DNA of 64,000 nt from Pseudomonas sp. LS-2 (GTDB lineage Bacteria; Pseudomonadota; Gammaproteobacteria; Pseudomonadales; Pseudomonadaceae): the NCBI RefSeq assembly GCF_003605735.1, contig NZ_QXTJ01000045.1, positions 182,093 to 246,092 of the forward strand, read 5' to 3'. Position 1 is the first letter of the stretch. Each line of letters starts with the position of its first letter. A model generated the notes under the pieces. The model was not told the origin of the DNA and searched no databases. It saw nothing but the letters and a program-made list of their open reading frames with translations. Position numbers and translations under genes: made by a program. Shown here one piece after another: positions 51,616 through 60,850 of this stretch.

Positions 51616-53109
51616 ATGAAACCTTCGCTAGTCTTGAGAATGGGCCAGCAGCTGACGATGACTCCGCAGCTGCAACAGGCCATCCGCTTACTCCAACTGT
51701 CAACGCTGGATCTCCAACAGGAAATCCAGGAGGCACTGGAGTCAAATCCCATGCTGGAACGCCAGGAGGAAGGCGACGACTTCGACAATGCCGACCCCAT
51801 GGCCGACAACGTCGAACAGAAGCCCAACCCGGACGTTCAGGAACCGACCTATCAGGAAGCTGCGCCCACCGTCGACAATCTGGAAGACGGCGAGTGGAGC
51901 GAGCGCATTCCCAACGAACTGCCTGTCGATACCGCTTGGGAAGACATCTACCAGACCAGCGCCAGCAGCCTGCCAAGCAACGATGACGATGAATGGGATT
52001 TCACCACCCGCACGTCCGCTGGCGAGAGCCTGCAGAGCCATCTGCTGTGGCAGCTGAACCTCGCGCCGATGTCCGACACTGATCGCCTGATTGCCGTTAC
52101 ATTGATCGACTGCATCAACAATCAGGGCTACCTCGACGAGTCCCTCGAAGAACTGCTGGATGCCTTCGACCCTGAACTGGACATCGAACTCGACGAAATC
52201 GAAGCGGTATTGCACCGTATCCAGCAATTCGAGCCTGCTGGCGTGGGCGCCCGCAACCTGAGCGAATGCCTGCTCCTGCAACTGCGTCAACTGCCGGCCA
52301 AGACCAAGTGGCTTGCCGAGGCACAGCGACTGGTCAGCGATTACATCGACCCGCTGGGCAGCCGTGACTATGCGCAGTTGATGCGGCGCATGAAGCTCAA
52401 GGAAGACGACCTGCGCCAGGTCATCGAACTGGTTCAGAGTCTCAACCCGCGCCCAGGCTCACAGATCGAGTCCACCGAAGCCGAATACGTGGTTCCGGAC
52501 GTGATCGTGCGCAAGGACAACGAGCGCTGGCTGGTCGAACTCAATCAGGAGGCCGTGCCGCGCCTGCGGGTCAATCCACAGTACGCAGGCTTCGTGCGCC
52601 GCGCCGACACAAGCGCTGATAACACGTTCATGCGCAACCAGTTGCAGGAAGCGCGCTGGTTCATCAAGAGCCTTCAAAGCCGTAACGAAACCCTGATGAA
52701 GGTCGCAACGCAGATCGTCGAACATCAACGAGGCTTCCTCGAATATGGCGACGAGGCGATGAAGCCGCTGGTGCTGCACGACATCGCCGAAGCGGTGGGC
52801 ATGCACGAATCGACAATCTCCCGGGTAACGACACAGAAGTTCATGCACACCCCTCGCGGTATCTATGAACTGAAATACTTCTTTTCCAGTCACGTCAGCA
52901 CCTCCGAAGGCGGCGAATGCTCGTCCACGGCGATCCGCGCGATCATCAAAAAACTGGTTGCCGCGGAAAATCAGAAAAAGCCGTTGAGTGACAGCAAGAT
53001 CGCTGGTTTACTGGAGGCACAAGGCATTCAAGTGGCCCGTCGCACAGTCGCCAAATACCGCGAGTCTCTAGGGATAGCGCCTTCCAGCGAACGCAAGCGA
53101 TTGATGTAG
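51616..53109 (+). CDS. rpoN: RpoN, sigma-54
   Basis: 497-residue alternative sigma factor recognising -24/-12 promoters. Q/L-rich region I (residues about 1-50, QLTMTPQLQQAIRLLQLSTL), acidic region II (55-115), and the core-binding and DNA-binding parts end in the RpoN box ARRTVAKYRE. Upstream of hpf-ptsN-rapZ-npr, the standard rpoN neighbourhood. Confidence 0.97.
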   Translation: MKPSLVLRMGQQLTMTPQLQQAIRLLQLSTLDLQQEIQEALESNPMLERQEEGDDFDNADPMADNVEQKPNPDVQEPTYQEAAPTVDNLEDGEWSERIPNELPVDTAWEDIYQTSASSLPSNDDDEWDFTTRTSAGESLQSHLLWQLNLAPMSDTDRLIAVTLIDCINNQGYLDESLEELLDAFDPELDIELDEIEAVLHRIQQFEPAGVGARNLSECLLLQLRQLPAKTKWLAEAQRLVSDYIDPLGSRDYAQLMRRMKLKEDDLRQVIELVQSLNPRPGSQIESTEAEYVVPDVIVRKDNERWLVELNQEAVPRLRVNPQYAGFVRRADTSADNTFMRNQLQEARWFIKSLQSRNETLMKVATQIVEHQRGFLEYGDEAMKPLVLHDIAEAVGMHESTISRVTTQKFMHTPRGIYELKYFFSSHVSTSEGGECSSTAIRAIIKKLVAAENQKKPLSDSKIAGLLEAQGIQVARRTVAKYRESLGIAPSSERKRLM

Positions 53110-53186
53110 AGGTCACAAGCCACAGCGTTCCAGTGGCAGGCAACCAAGCCTGCCTCTTAATGCACTGGCAACGAAGGAGAAGCTGT

Positions 53187-53495
53187 ATGCAAGTCAACAT
53201 CAGTGGACACCAACTGGAAGTGACCAAGCCCCTGCGCGAGTACATCGAGCTGAAGCTCAAAAAGCTCGAAGGGCACTTTGACAAGATTACCAATGTGCAG
53301 GTGACGATGGCCGTCGAGAAGCTCAAACAGAAGATCGAGGCCACGCTGCATATCCACGGTGGAGAGGTGGTTGCCAATGCGGAGCATGACGACATGTACG
53401 CGGCAATCGACCTGCTCACTGACAAGCTAGACAGACAATTGCTCAAGCATAAGGAAAAGCAGCAAAGCATCCTCAAAGGTGCGGCAGCTCGCTGA
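53187..53495 (+). CDS. hpf: Hpf, short ribosome hibernation promoting factor
   Basis: 102-residue protein of the short HPF/RaiA type, starting MQVNISGHQLEVTKPLREYI, with the basic helix YIELKLKKLE. Promotes 100S dimers in resting cells, together with RMF. ATG at 53187 with AAGGAGAAG upstream. Confidence 0.93.
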   Translation: MQVNISGHQLEVTKPLREYIELKLKKLEGHFDKITNVQVTMAVEKLKQKIEATLHIHGGEVVANAEHDDMYAAIDLLTDKLDRQLLKHKEKQQSILKGAAAR

Positions 53496-53507
53496 TACCC
53501 CTCATCC

Positions 53508-53972
53508 ATGATCCGACTTGAAAATATCCTGACCCCTGGCCGTTCACTCGTGAACGTGCCAGGCGGCAGCAAGAAACGTGTTCTCGAACAAATCGCCAAC
53601 CTCATCGCACGGGAAGTTCCCGAGCTCGACGGTCAGGTGGTGTTCGAAAGCCTGATCGCCCGCGAAAAACTTGGCTCCACCGGGTTCGGTAACGGCATCG
53701 CCATTCCTCATTGCCGACTGAAGGGCTGTACCTCCCCCATCAGCGCCGTGCTTCACCTGAATGCGCCGGTGGATTTCGATGCCATCGACGGCGCGCCAGT
53801 AGACCTGCTCTTCGTATTGCTCGTCCCCGAAGCCGCCACTGACGCACACCTTGAGCTGCTTCGCCAGATCGCAAGCATGCTCGACCGTGCCGACGTGAGG
53901 GCCAGCCTGCGGGGCGCAAAAAGCAGCGATGAGTTGTACAACGTCGTGCTTCACGTCCAGAACGGTCACTGA
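53508..53972 (+). CDS. ptsN: PtsN, EIIA-Ntr of the nitrogen PTS
   Basis: 154-residue EIIA domain, phosphoryl acceptor from NPr. The active His is in GNGIAIPHCRLKG (about residue 68). Regulatory rather than transport role. 12 nt after hpf and 2 nt before rapZ. Confidence 0.95.
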   Translation: MIRLENILTPGRSLVNVPGGSKKRVLEQIANLIAREVPELDGQVVFESLIAREKLGSTGFGNGIAIPHCRLKGCTSPISAVLHLNAPVDFDAIDGAPVDLLFVLLVPEAATDAHLELLRQIASMLDRADVRASLRGAKSSDELYNVVLHVQNGH

Positions 53973-53974
53973 AC

Positions 53975-54832
53975 ATGCGCATGATCATCGTCAGCGGTCG
54001 CTCAGGCTCCGGCAAGAGCACGGCCCTCGATGTTCTTGAAGACAGCGGTTTTTACTGCGTCGACAACCTGCCAGCCGGGTTGCTTCCGGAATTGGCTGAA
54101 CGTGCACTGATCAACACCGAACTCGCCGAACCACTGCTGGCAGTGTCGATAGACGCACGCAACCTGCCCAGTCATCTGACCCGCTTTCCGAGGATGCTTG
54201 AAGAGGTTCGCAATCGTCACATCCAGTGCGACGTGCTCTTTCTGGATGCCGAAGAGTCGACTCTGCTCAAGCGCTTCTCCGAAACCCGTCGCCGTCATCC
54301 CTTGAGCAACGCCACGCGATCGCTGGCCGAAGCCATACGGGACGAAAAGACGCTATTGGGTCCGATCATCGATCTGGCCGATCTGACCATCGACACCACG
54401 CACCTGAACCTCTACCAATTGCGCGACACGCTGAAGTTAAGGCTCCTGAACAAGCCGGAGCCTGGCACTGCGTTTCTGATCGAGTCGTTCGGCTTCAAGC
54501 GCGGCATGCCCGTGGATGCGGACCTGGTATTCGATGTGCGCTGCTTGCCCAATCCATACTGGAAACCGGAGCTGCGCGACCAGTCCGGGCTCGATCAGCC
54601 GGTGGCCGAGTACCTTGCCGCACAACCGGATGTCGAGGAGATGTTTCAGGACATCTCTTCGTATCTCACTAAATGGCTGCCACGCTTCGCCGCCAGCAAC
54701 CGCGCCTACGTCACCATTGCCATTGGCTGCACCGGCGGACACCACCGCTCCGTCTACCTGACCGAACGTCTGGGTCAGGTCCTGCAACAATCGCTCAAGA
54801 ACGTTCAGGTCCGCCACCGCGACCTAAGCTGA
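53975..54832 (+). CDS. rapZ: RapZ, P-loop nucleotide-binding regulator
   Basis: 285 residues. Walker A SGRSGSGKSTAL at the N-terminus, DTTHLNLYQLRD in the middle and the conserved GCTGGHHRSVYL near the C-terminus. In E. coli it binds GlmZ/GlmY sRNAs and delivers GlmZ to RNase E; in Pseudomonas the RNA partners are not established from this sequence. A second start two codons later is possible. Confidence 0.94.
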   Translation: MRMIIVSGRSGSGKSTALDVLEDSGFYCVDNLPAGLLPELAERALINTELAEPLLAVSIDARNLPSHLTRFPRMLEEVRNRHIQCDVLFLDAEESTLLKRFSETRRRHPLSNATRSLAEAIRDEKTLLGPIIDLADLTIDTTHLNLYQLRDTLKLRLLNKPEPGTAFLIESFGFKRGMPVDADLVFDVRCLPNPYWKPELRDQSGLDQPVAEYLAAQPDVEEMFQDISSYLTKWLPRFAASNRAYVTIAIGCTGGHHRSVYLTERLGQVLQQSLKNVQVRHRDLS

Positions 54833-54848
54833 AAGGATCCCCAACGCG

Positions 54849-55121
54849 ATGCCCGCTCACCAGATCACCATCATTAACAAGCTGGGCCTGCACGCCCGCG
54901 CCGCCGCCAAATTCGTTGGTGTTGCGGGAAAGTACCCCTGCCAGATTCGCGTGGGCCGCAGCCCGGACAGCATGGTCGATGGCAAAAGCATCATGGCCGT
55001 GATGATGCTGGCCGCCGGCAAAGGCACGGAAATTCATCTGCACACCGAAGGCGACGACGAATCCGCTGCGCTGGAAGGTCTGATCGAGTTGATCAACAAC
55101 AAGTTTGATGAGGGTGAATAA
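54849..55121 (+). CDS. ptsO: NPr, HPr-like phosphocarrier of the nitrogen PTS
   Basis: 90-residue HPr-fold protein. Phosphorylated His is in LGLHARAAAKFV; regulatory Ser is in KSIMAVMML. Passes phosphate from PtsP to PtsN. Last gene of the rpoN cluster. Confidence 0.95.
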   Translation: MPAHQITIINKLGLHARAAAKFVGVAGKYPCQIRVGRSPDSMVDGKSIMAVMMLAAGKGTEIHLHTEGDDESAALEGLIELINNKFDEGE

Positions 55122-55181
55122 CCTTCAGGGACTCTCTGAATTTCGCAGATCGGGAGCAAATCCCTGCTCCCACTCAATAAA

Positions 55182-55209
55182 AAACGCCAGCTTTACTGGC
55201 GTTTTTTTT
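55182..55209 (+). terminator. Rho-independent terminator of the rpoN cluster
   Basis: AAACGCCAG / CTGGCGTTT stem (55182-55190, 55196-55204), loop CTTTA, T-run after. A smaller hairpin GGGAGCA..TGCTCCC lies just upstream (55152-55171). Confidence 0.92.
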
Positions 55210-55236
55210 GAGCCCAACGTTTTTTAGAAACGTGGA

Positions 55237-55707
55237 TCAGCTCGCTCTGCGGACCGTGTCACGCAGTGCCTTGACCTTGTCGTGGTTGGCCTGAACACCA
55301 GTCAGCTGACGCTGAATCAGGCTGGTAACGTTGACCGGCAGGTTTTTCTCGGCCGCCTTTTGCGCAGCCTCTTTATAAGCTTTCAACGCGTGGTCTTCAC
55401 CACGTTCTACTTCGTTCAGCACAGCTTCGTCGCTTTTGCCGGTGACAGCGGCTTTTAGCTCGACCCAAAGACGATGCAAGCCGCCTGCTGCACTCGAACT
55501 CTTATCTGGATCGCCACCCAATGCGCGTACTTCAGCTTGAAGTTCGCTCACCGCGGTTTTGCATTCGGAAGAACGGGAAAGGAAATACGCTTTGATTTCA
55601 GGGTTCTTAATATCTTCGGCGGCGGTGTGAAAGCCTTTCTCGCCGTCAATGCTGGTCTCGATCAGATCGTTCAGCACCGAGCTCGCTTCTTTGTTGATAT
55701 CTGTCAT
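55237..55707 (-). CDS. PA2169-family four-helix-bundle protein (DUF2383)
   Basis: 156-residue predicted ferritin-like helical bundle: long helices with conserved SSVLNDLIETSIDGEKGF, KAYFLSRSSEC, VERGEDHALKAYKEA and a C-terminal VQANHDKVKALRD. No signal peptide. The family is stress- or stationary-phase-associated in Pseudomonas, with no settled biochemical role. Convergent with the rpoN cluster. Confidence 0.85.
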   Translation of the reverse strand: MTDINKEASSVLNDLIETSIDGEKGFHTAAEDIKNPEIKAYFLSRSSECKTAVSELQAEVRALGGDPDKSSSAAGGLHRLWVELKAAVTGKSDEAVLNEVERGEDHALKAYKEAAQKAAEKNLPVNVTSLIQRQLTGVQANHDKVKALRDTVRRAS

Positions 55708-55939
55708 TTTGCTATTCCTTTCTGGCAGGTTTATCGAAGAGATGATTCGTTCGAAACACTCATACCGGTGATATTGCAGTCTGCGTGCCAGGATTAAAAA
55801 TGAGATAAGACCATATAAATCAACAACTTGAGTTTATCAAGCGACAAATCCATCACGTTTTTTGCATGATCTGTCTGTTGGCGCACATGCAGAATGCACG
55901 TATCTTCCAAGTTCACTGAAAAAGACCAACGGCGACGTC

Positions 55940-56203
55940 ATGAACCCCGAGAAACTCAAACTTCTAGTGACGCGAGAGATGCCCTACGGCAAGTACAAGG
56001 GGCGTCTGCTCGCCGACTTGCCTGGGGACTATCTGAACTGGTTCGCCCGAAAGGGGTTTCCGGCAGGCGAGCTGGGTTCGCTGCTTGCGCTGATGCATGA
56101 AATCGATCACAACGGCCTTTCTGCGCTACTGGATCCGCTGCGCACTCGACCTCGTGAGCCTCTACGCCAAAGCCCTCTTACAACACCCATTCGCTTTTCC
56201 TGA
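55940..56203 (+). CDS. DUF3820 family protein
   Basis: 87-residue protein with the DUF3820 core MPYGKYKGRLLADLPGDYLNWFARKGFP, where the FGKYKG-type motif and DLP-x-Y-L-x-W are conserved. Function unknown. ATG at 55940; 25 nt upstream of the PLP enzyme, so probably in one transcript. Confidence 0.85.
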   Translation: MNPEKLKLLVTREMPYGKYKGRLLADLPGDYLNWFARKGFPAGELGSLLALMHEIDHNGLSALLDPLRTRPREPLRQSPLTTPIRFS

Positions 56204-56228
56204 CGACTTTTGACCCATGAGGGACTTG

Positions 56229-57434
56229 ATGACCAGTGCTCAAACTGCTGTAACGGATTACGCAATCGCGCGCGCTCAAGATGAAGCGTTTTGGCAGGCC
56301 ATCGCTGCTCGATACGACATCGAGCCAGGGCCGATCAATTTCGAGCACGGGTATTTCGGGCGAATGTCCCGCGAAGTACTAAAGACCTACGAACAGCACC
56401 TCGCCTACGTCAATCGGAGCAACGCGGTGTACGTGCGCCAGCGGTTTGATACCGAGGACAGCGAGACCATTCGCGCCGATCTGGCCAGCCTCCTTGAAGT
56501 GAGGCCACAGGAAGTCGCCCTCACCCGCTGCGCGTCCGAGTCCCTGCAGTCGCTGATCCGCAACTACAACGCCCTGCAGCCGGGCGATCAGGTGTTGATC
56601 AGCGATCTGGACTACAACAGCGTGCAAAGCGCCATGCGCTGGCTGGCGAAAAGCCGGGGGGTGGAAGTGATCGAGATCACTCACAAACATCCGGCCTCCT
56701 ACGACTCGCTGCTCGCAGCCTATCGCGATGCATTTGCAGGCCACCCTCGGCTCAAGCTGATGGCGTTAACCCATGTCACTCATCGCACCGGGCTGGTGAT
56801 GCCTGTACAAGCCATTGCATCAGCAGCAACCGAGCACGGGGTCGACATCATCCTCGACGGCGCTCACGCACTGGGACAGCTGGACTTCAAACTTTCCGAT
56901 CTAGACGTCGCATTCGCGGGATTCAACCTGCAGAAATGGATGGGCGCACCATTGAGCCTGGGTTTCATCTATGTGAAGCAGGATCGAATATCGGCAATCG
57001 ATCCGGACATGGGGGACACCCGGTATGCGCCCGATGACATCCTGGGACTTGCCCCCTATGGCACCCCGAACATTCCGGCATTGATGACACTCCCTAAGGT
57101 CTTCGCCGAACACCGGGAGATTGGGGGTTCAGCCGTGAAAGGCGCGCGCCTCGCTTACCTGCGGGACCTATGGGTGAGAGAAGCGCGAAACATGGACGGC
57201 ATCGAAGTCCTCACACCGGACGACCCACGCCTGTATTGCGGCATCACATCCTTTCGTTTCCAGGGCCATGCGGACCAGCCGCTCATGACCCGGCGATTGC
57301 TGGACGAGCACGGCATTTTCGCAGTGCCTAGGGTCGGGTCGGCGTGCGGCCCATGCATCCGCATCACTCCAGGATTCATCACGTCCGCCGATGACGTCGC
57401 TCGACTTACGCACGCCCTGCGCTCCTTGGCGTAG
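56229..57434 (+). CDS. Class V PLP-dependent enzyme, isopenicillin-N-epimerase-like
   Basis: 401-residue fold-type I PLP enzyme. The N-terminus has INFEHGYFGRMSREVL and Asn-Arg-Ser; the PLP-binding Asp/His are in ILDGAHALGQLDF and the Schiff-base Lys in FNLQKWMGAP. C-terminal CGPCIRITPGFITSADD. CefD-like proteins include epimerases, desulfurases and lyases, so the reaction is not defined. ATG at 56229 preferred (AGGG 7 nt upstream) over one 4 codons earlier. Confidence 0.82.
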   Translation: MTSAQTAVTDYAIARAQDEAFWQAIAARYDIEPGPINFEHGYFGRMSREVLKTYEQHLAYVNRSNAVYVRQRFDTEDSETIRADLASLLEVRPQEVALTRCASESLQSLIRNYNALQPGDQVLISDLDYNSVQSAMRWLAKSRGVEVIEITHKHPASYDSLLAAYRDAFAGHPRLKLMALTHVTHRTGLVMPVQAIASAATEHGVDIILDGAHALGQLDFKLSDLDVAFAGFNLQKWMGAPLSLGFIYVKQDRISAIDPDMGDTRYAPDDILGLAPYGTPNIPALMTLPKVFAEHREIGGSAVKGARLAYLRDLWVREARNMDGIEVLTPDDPRLYCGITSFRFQGHADQPLMTRRLLDEHGIFAVPRVGSACGPCIRITPGFITSADDVARLTHALRSLA

Positions 57435-57456
57435 CAACCGAACCCACTGCGCATAA

Positions 57457-57489
57457 GCCAAAAAAATGCGACGCCTCCTGATGGAGGCG
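57457..57489 (-). terminator. Minus-strand terminator-like hairpin between convergent genes
   Basis: Minus strand CGCCTCC-ATCA-GGAGGCG hairpin followed, after TCGCA, by seven T. It would stop any eda transcript before the PLP gene. No T-run follows on the plus strand. Confidence 0.6.
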
Positions 57490-57592
57490 CCGCCAAGGCT
57501 TCATGAAAAAGCGAACTACAAAGGAGCGGCAAAGATACCGGGGCAAATCGGTGATGTTGCGGTACATAGTTATTGCCCATCAAAAAGCGGGC

Positions 57593-57627
57593 AAAAAAAA
57601 CGGCGCTCCCGACCAAGGAACGCCGTC
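57593..57627 (-). terminator. Rho-independent terminator of zwf-pgl-eda
   Basis: Minus strand ACGGCG / CGCCGT arms (57621-57626 and 57600-57605) with partly paired inner bases and a run of eight T, about 125 nt after the eda stop. The rest of 57435-57751 shows no credible gene. Confidence 0.75.
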
Positions 57628-57751
57628 AAACAGCCATGCAACAACGACTTCTGTTCCAGCGCCCCAGCGCCTGAATCCATCATCTGGCGATCATTAGAAC
57701 AGCCACGGGTTGAACGGTAGCTGTCCAGGATCAATCACCGGGACATGGTTT

Positions 57752-58426
57752 TCAATCAAAGAGCGCGATCGCTTCGGCGGTAGCGTCGGTAATACGCCCC
57801 CAGTCTCCGTTCTTGACCCACGCGTTGTCGATCATCCAGGTGCCGCCGACGCACATGACGTTCGGCAGGGCCATGTAGTTCTTCAAGTTCGCAGCGCTGA
57901 CACCGCCAGTCGGGCAGAAACGGACTTCAGGGAATGGACCGCCCAGCGCCTTGATGGCGCCTACGCCGCCGCTGATCTCGGCCGGGAACAGCTTGAAGCG
58001 GCGATAGCCCAGCGCGTAACCGATCATGATCTCCGAGGCACTGCTGATCCCTGGCAGCAGCGGCAGTTCGCTCTGCGCGCCAGCTTCCAGCAGATCCTGG
58101 GTGCTGCCTGGGGTGACGATGAATTGCGAACCGGCTTCTTCCGCCGCCTTGAGCATGTTGCGGTCCAGAATGGTGCCAGCACCGACACACAGTTCAGGAC
58201 GCGCATCACGCAGGATGCGGATGGCTTTCAGGCCGAATTCGGAGCGCAGGGTAATTTCCAGCGCGTTCAGGCCGCCTGCCGCCAGCGCGTCGGCCAGGGG
58301 CAGCACGTCCTGTTCGCGTGCGATGGTGATGACCGGCAGAATCTTTGCTTTTTTACAGAGTTCGTCGATCTGGGCAATCTTGCTCGCCATGCTATTCAAC
58401 GGCTGTTTCACTTGGGTATTTTCCAT
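57752..58426 (-). CDS. eda: Eda, KDPG aldolase
   Basis: 224-residue Entner-Doudoroff aldolase that cleaves KDPG to pyruvate and glyceraldehyde-3-phosphate. Catalytic Glu is in LEITLRSE, Schiff-base Lys in RRFKLFPAE (about residue 145), and GPFPEVRFCPTGGV follows. ATG at 58426 with GGAT upstream; a 9-codon extension is possible. 17 nt after pgl. Confidence 0.96.
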   Translation of the reverse strand: MENTQVKQPLNSMASKIAQIDELCKKAKILPVITIAREQDVLPLADALAAGGLNALEITLRSEFGLKAIRILRDARPELCVGAGTILDRNMLKAAEEAGSQFIVTPGSTQDLLEAGAQSELPLLPGISSASEIMIGYALGYRRFKLFPAEISGGVGAIKALGGPFPEVRFCPTGGVSAANLKNYMALPNVMCVGGTWMIDNAWVKNGDWGRITDATAEAIALFD

Positions 58427-58443
58427 GGCGGCTGATCCTTTGC

Positions 58444-59163
58444 TTATGGGCACCAGTAGATCTCTAAAGACGGGTTAAGGAACGCACGGACCGGCATTTC
58501 GGCGAGATCATCGCCTGCCAGCGCCTTGCGCAGGGTTTCCAGTTTTGCCTGCCCGGAAACGGACAGGATCGGTGTCGTTGCCGACGCCAACAGGGAACGC
58601 GTCATGGTCAGACGCTGATGAGGGATGCTCGGTGCCAACATCGGAAGGCAACGGCGGTCGCTGTCCAGATCCAGCGCCTCGGCAAGATTCGGGCTCTCAG
58701 GGAAAAGCGACGCGGTGTGGCCGTCGTCACCCATGCCCAACACCAGCACGTCGATCTTCGGCAGCTCTTTCAGCGCTTCGTCGGTTGCGGCAGCCGCCTC
58801 GTCCAGCGTCGTGGTCGGGCGATACAGGCTGAAAAAACCAGCCTCGGCCGCCGGGCCTTGAAACAGGAATCGCTTGAGCAGGCCGGCATTGCTGTCGGCG
58901 TGCTCGGTCGGCACCCAACGTTCATCCGCAAGGCTGATGACGACTTTCGACCACTGGATCGGTTTCTGCGCCAGTGCCTGGAAGAACGCCACAGGGCTCT
59001 TGCCACCAGATACCACAAGCGTCGCGACGCCGTGTGCATTGTTTTCGATGGCTGCGCTCAAACGCTCGGCCACATGGTCCGCCAGCGCATTGGCCAGCAG
59101 TTCGGGGTTATCGAATTCGTTGGTTTTCAGACCAGCCGGAAATTCAAGTTCACATATCGCCAT
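58444..59163 (-). CDS. pgl: Pgl (DevB-type), 6-phosphogluconolactonase
   Basis: 239-residue lactonase hydrolysing 6-phosphogluconolactone. Motifs VVSGGKSPVAFF, SLADERWVP and LGMGDDGHTASLFP are those of the NagB-like Pgl family. ATG at 59163 overlaps the zwf end by 14 nt. Confidence 0.96.
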   Translation of the reverse strand: MAICELEFPAGLKTNEFDNPELLANALADHVAERLSAAIENNAHGVATLVVSGGKSPVAFFQALAQKPIQWSKVVISLADERWVPTEHADSNAGLLKRFLFQGPAAEAGFFSLYRPTTTLDEAAAATDEALKELPKIDVLVLGMGDDGHTASLFPESPNLAEALDLDSDRRCLPMLAPSIPHQRLTMTRSLLASATTPILSVSGQAKLETLRKALAGDDLAEMPVRAFLNPSLEIYWCP

Positions 59164-60619
59164 ACCAGGACCTCCCGTCACGAGTAATGAGTGCAATGGA
59201 ACTCATGGGGCCCCAGGAGCCCGCTGCGTAAGGCTTGGGCGCATCGCCCGCCTTCTTCCAGCCCGCGATCAGCTGGTCGCACCACTGCCACGCATACTCG
59301 ATCTCATCTTTGCGGACAAACAGGTTCTGATTGCCACGCATGACCTCCAACAACAACCGCTCGTAGGCGTCCGGAATCCGGGCACTGCGGTAAGCGTCGG
59401 AGAAGCTCAGTTGCAAGGGGTTGCTGCGCAATTGCATGCCTTTATCCAGCCCCTGATCCTTGGTCATCACTTGCAGCGAAATACCTTCATCGGGCTGCAG
59501 GCGGATGATCAGACGGTTGCTGATCTGCATCCGCTGTTCGGGGGCGAAGATGTAGTGCGGCGGCTCCTTGAAATGGATCACGATCTGCGACAGCTTCTGC
59601 GGCATGCGTTTGCCGGTACGCAGATAGAACGGAACCCCCGCCCAACGCCAGTTACGGATATCGGCACGAATGGCAACGAACGTTTCGGTGTCGCTCTGGG
59701 TGTTGGAGTTTTCCTCTTCCAGATAACCGGGAACCGGTTTGCCTTCGCTGTAACCGGCGATGTATTGCCCGCGCACCACCTGGGTCGCCAGGCGCTCCGG
59801 GGTGAACGGCGCCAGCGCCTTGAGCACTTTTACCTTTTCATCACGGATGCTGTCGGCGGACAGGTCGCTGGGTGGGTCCATCGCGATCAGGCACAGCAAC
59901 TGCAACAGGTGATTCTGAATCATGTCGCGCAGCTGACCGGCCTGGTCGAAGTAGCCCCATCGGCCCTCGATCCCTACTTTTTCCGCCACCGTAATCTCGA
60001 CGTGGGAAATGTAGTTCTGGTTCCATTGGGTTTCGAAGAGGCTATTGGCAAAACGCAGTGCGATAAGGTTCTGGACCGTGTCCTTGCCCAGATAGTGGTC
60101 GATCCGGTAAACGCGGTTTTCCGGAAGGAACTGGGCGACGGCATCATTGACCCGCCGCGAAGATGCCAGATCGTGGCCGATCGGTTTCTCGAGCACGGCG
60201 CGAGTTCGGTCGGTGAGGCCGACCAGTGCAAGGTTTTCGCAGATTGCGCCGTACACCGAGGCCGGTGTGGCGAAGTAGGCGATCATGGTTTGCGCGTCAC
60301 CCACTGCTTCGGCGAGCGCGACGTAATCGTCACCCTTGAGGAAGTCGACGTGCAGGTAACTCAGGCGAGCCTGAAAACGCTCCACATGCTCGCTCTCAAG
60401 CTGAACTTCAGGGACAAAGCGGCGCAGGTTCTTGTCGATGTAGGCCAGATGCTCCTCAGGAGTACCCGGCTCACGGGCCAACGCAAGAATTCGGGTCTCG
60501 GCATGCAGCAGTCCAGCACGGTCTAGCTGGTACAACGCAGGAAACAGTTTGCGCACCGCCAGGTCGCCCAAGGCGCCGAACAAGGCAAATGTGCACGGTT
60601 CAACCGTAATCGAGAGCAT
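59150..60619 (-). CDS. zwf: Zwf, glucose-6-phosphate 1-dehydrogenase
   Basis: 489-residue NAD(P) enzyme. N-terminal coenzyme motif FGALGDLAVRKLFPAL (a variant of GASGDLA: the usual Ser is Leu here) and active-site RIDHYLGKDTVQN with the catalytic His. First gene of zwf-pgl-eda, divergent from hexR and probably repressed by HexR until KDPG accumulates. Confidence 0.96.
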   Translation of the reverse strand: MLSITVEPCTFALFGALGDLAVRKLFPALYQLDRAGLLHAETRILALAREPGTPEEHLAYIDKNLRRFVPEVQLESEHVERFQARLSYLHVDFLKGDDYVALAEAVGDAQTMIAYFATPASVYGAICENLALVGLTDRTRAVLEKPIGHDLASSRRVNDAVAQFLPENRVYRIDHYLGKDTVQNLIALRFANSLFETQWNQNYISHVEITVAEKVGIEGRWGYFDQAGQLRDMIQNHLLQLLCLIAMDPPSDLSADSIRDEKVKVLKALAPFTPERLATQVVRGQYIAGYSEGKPVPGYLEEENSNTQSDTETFVAIRADIRNWRWAGVPFYLRTGKRMPQKLSQIVIHFKEPPHYIFAPEQRMQISNRLIIRLQPDEGISLQVMTKDQGLDKGMQLRSNPLQLSFSDAYRSARIPDAYERLLLEVMRGNQNLFVRKDEIEYAWQWCDQLIAGWKKAGDAPKPYAAGSWGPMSSIALITRDGRSWYGDM

Positions 60620-60684
60620 AATGTTGGTTCTTTTATCAAGTTAGGCTACAAATACCTTTTTTAAAGGCGTTACTCAAGGCCAAA

Positions 60685-60701
60685 TGTAGTAATAACCACA
60701 A
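60685..60701. promoter_or_regulatory. Predicted HexR operator in the zwf-hexR gap
   Basis: TGTAGTAATAACCACAA resembles the HexR sites known upstream of Pseudomonas zwf (imperfect TTGT...ACA dyad). About 66 bp from the zwf ATG, overlapping the likely promoter zone (minus strand TTGAGT-N17-TATTTG follows). Confidence 0.6.
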
Positions 60702-60725
60702 CATTTCCATTTAAACCACATTACA

Positions 60726-60739
60726 GTGGTGATCACCAC
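60726..60739. promoter_or_regulatory. Perfect 14-bp palindrome GTGGTGATCACCAC between zwf and hexR
   Basis: A second dyad about 107 bp from the zwf ATG and 112 bp from the hexR ATG. It is a strong candidate operator, but it does not match HexR well; the binding protein is unknown. Confidence 0.55.
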
Positions 60740-60850
60740 AGGCCCTCAGTACGATAGGCCACCTTTGCTACAGGCTAAAGGCCCTGATGCGCACCTTTTT
60801 CATAAAGGCCTACCGATCAGCCTGTTACAGCTTCATGAGAAGGACTTTGA

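Noticed and set aside
57503..57697. 64-codon frame between the PLP enzyme gene and eda.
   Set aside because: It runs through a minus-strand terminator, has weak start signals, and has a low-complexity C-terminus.
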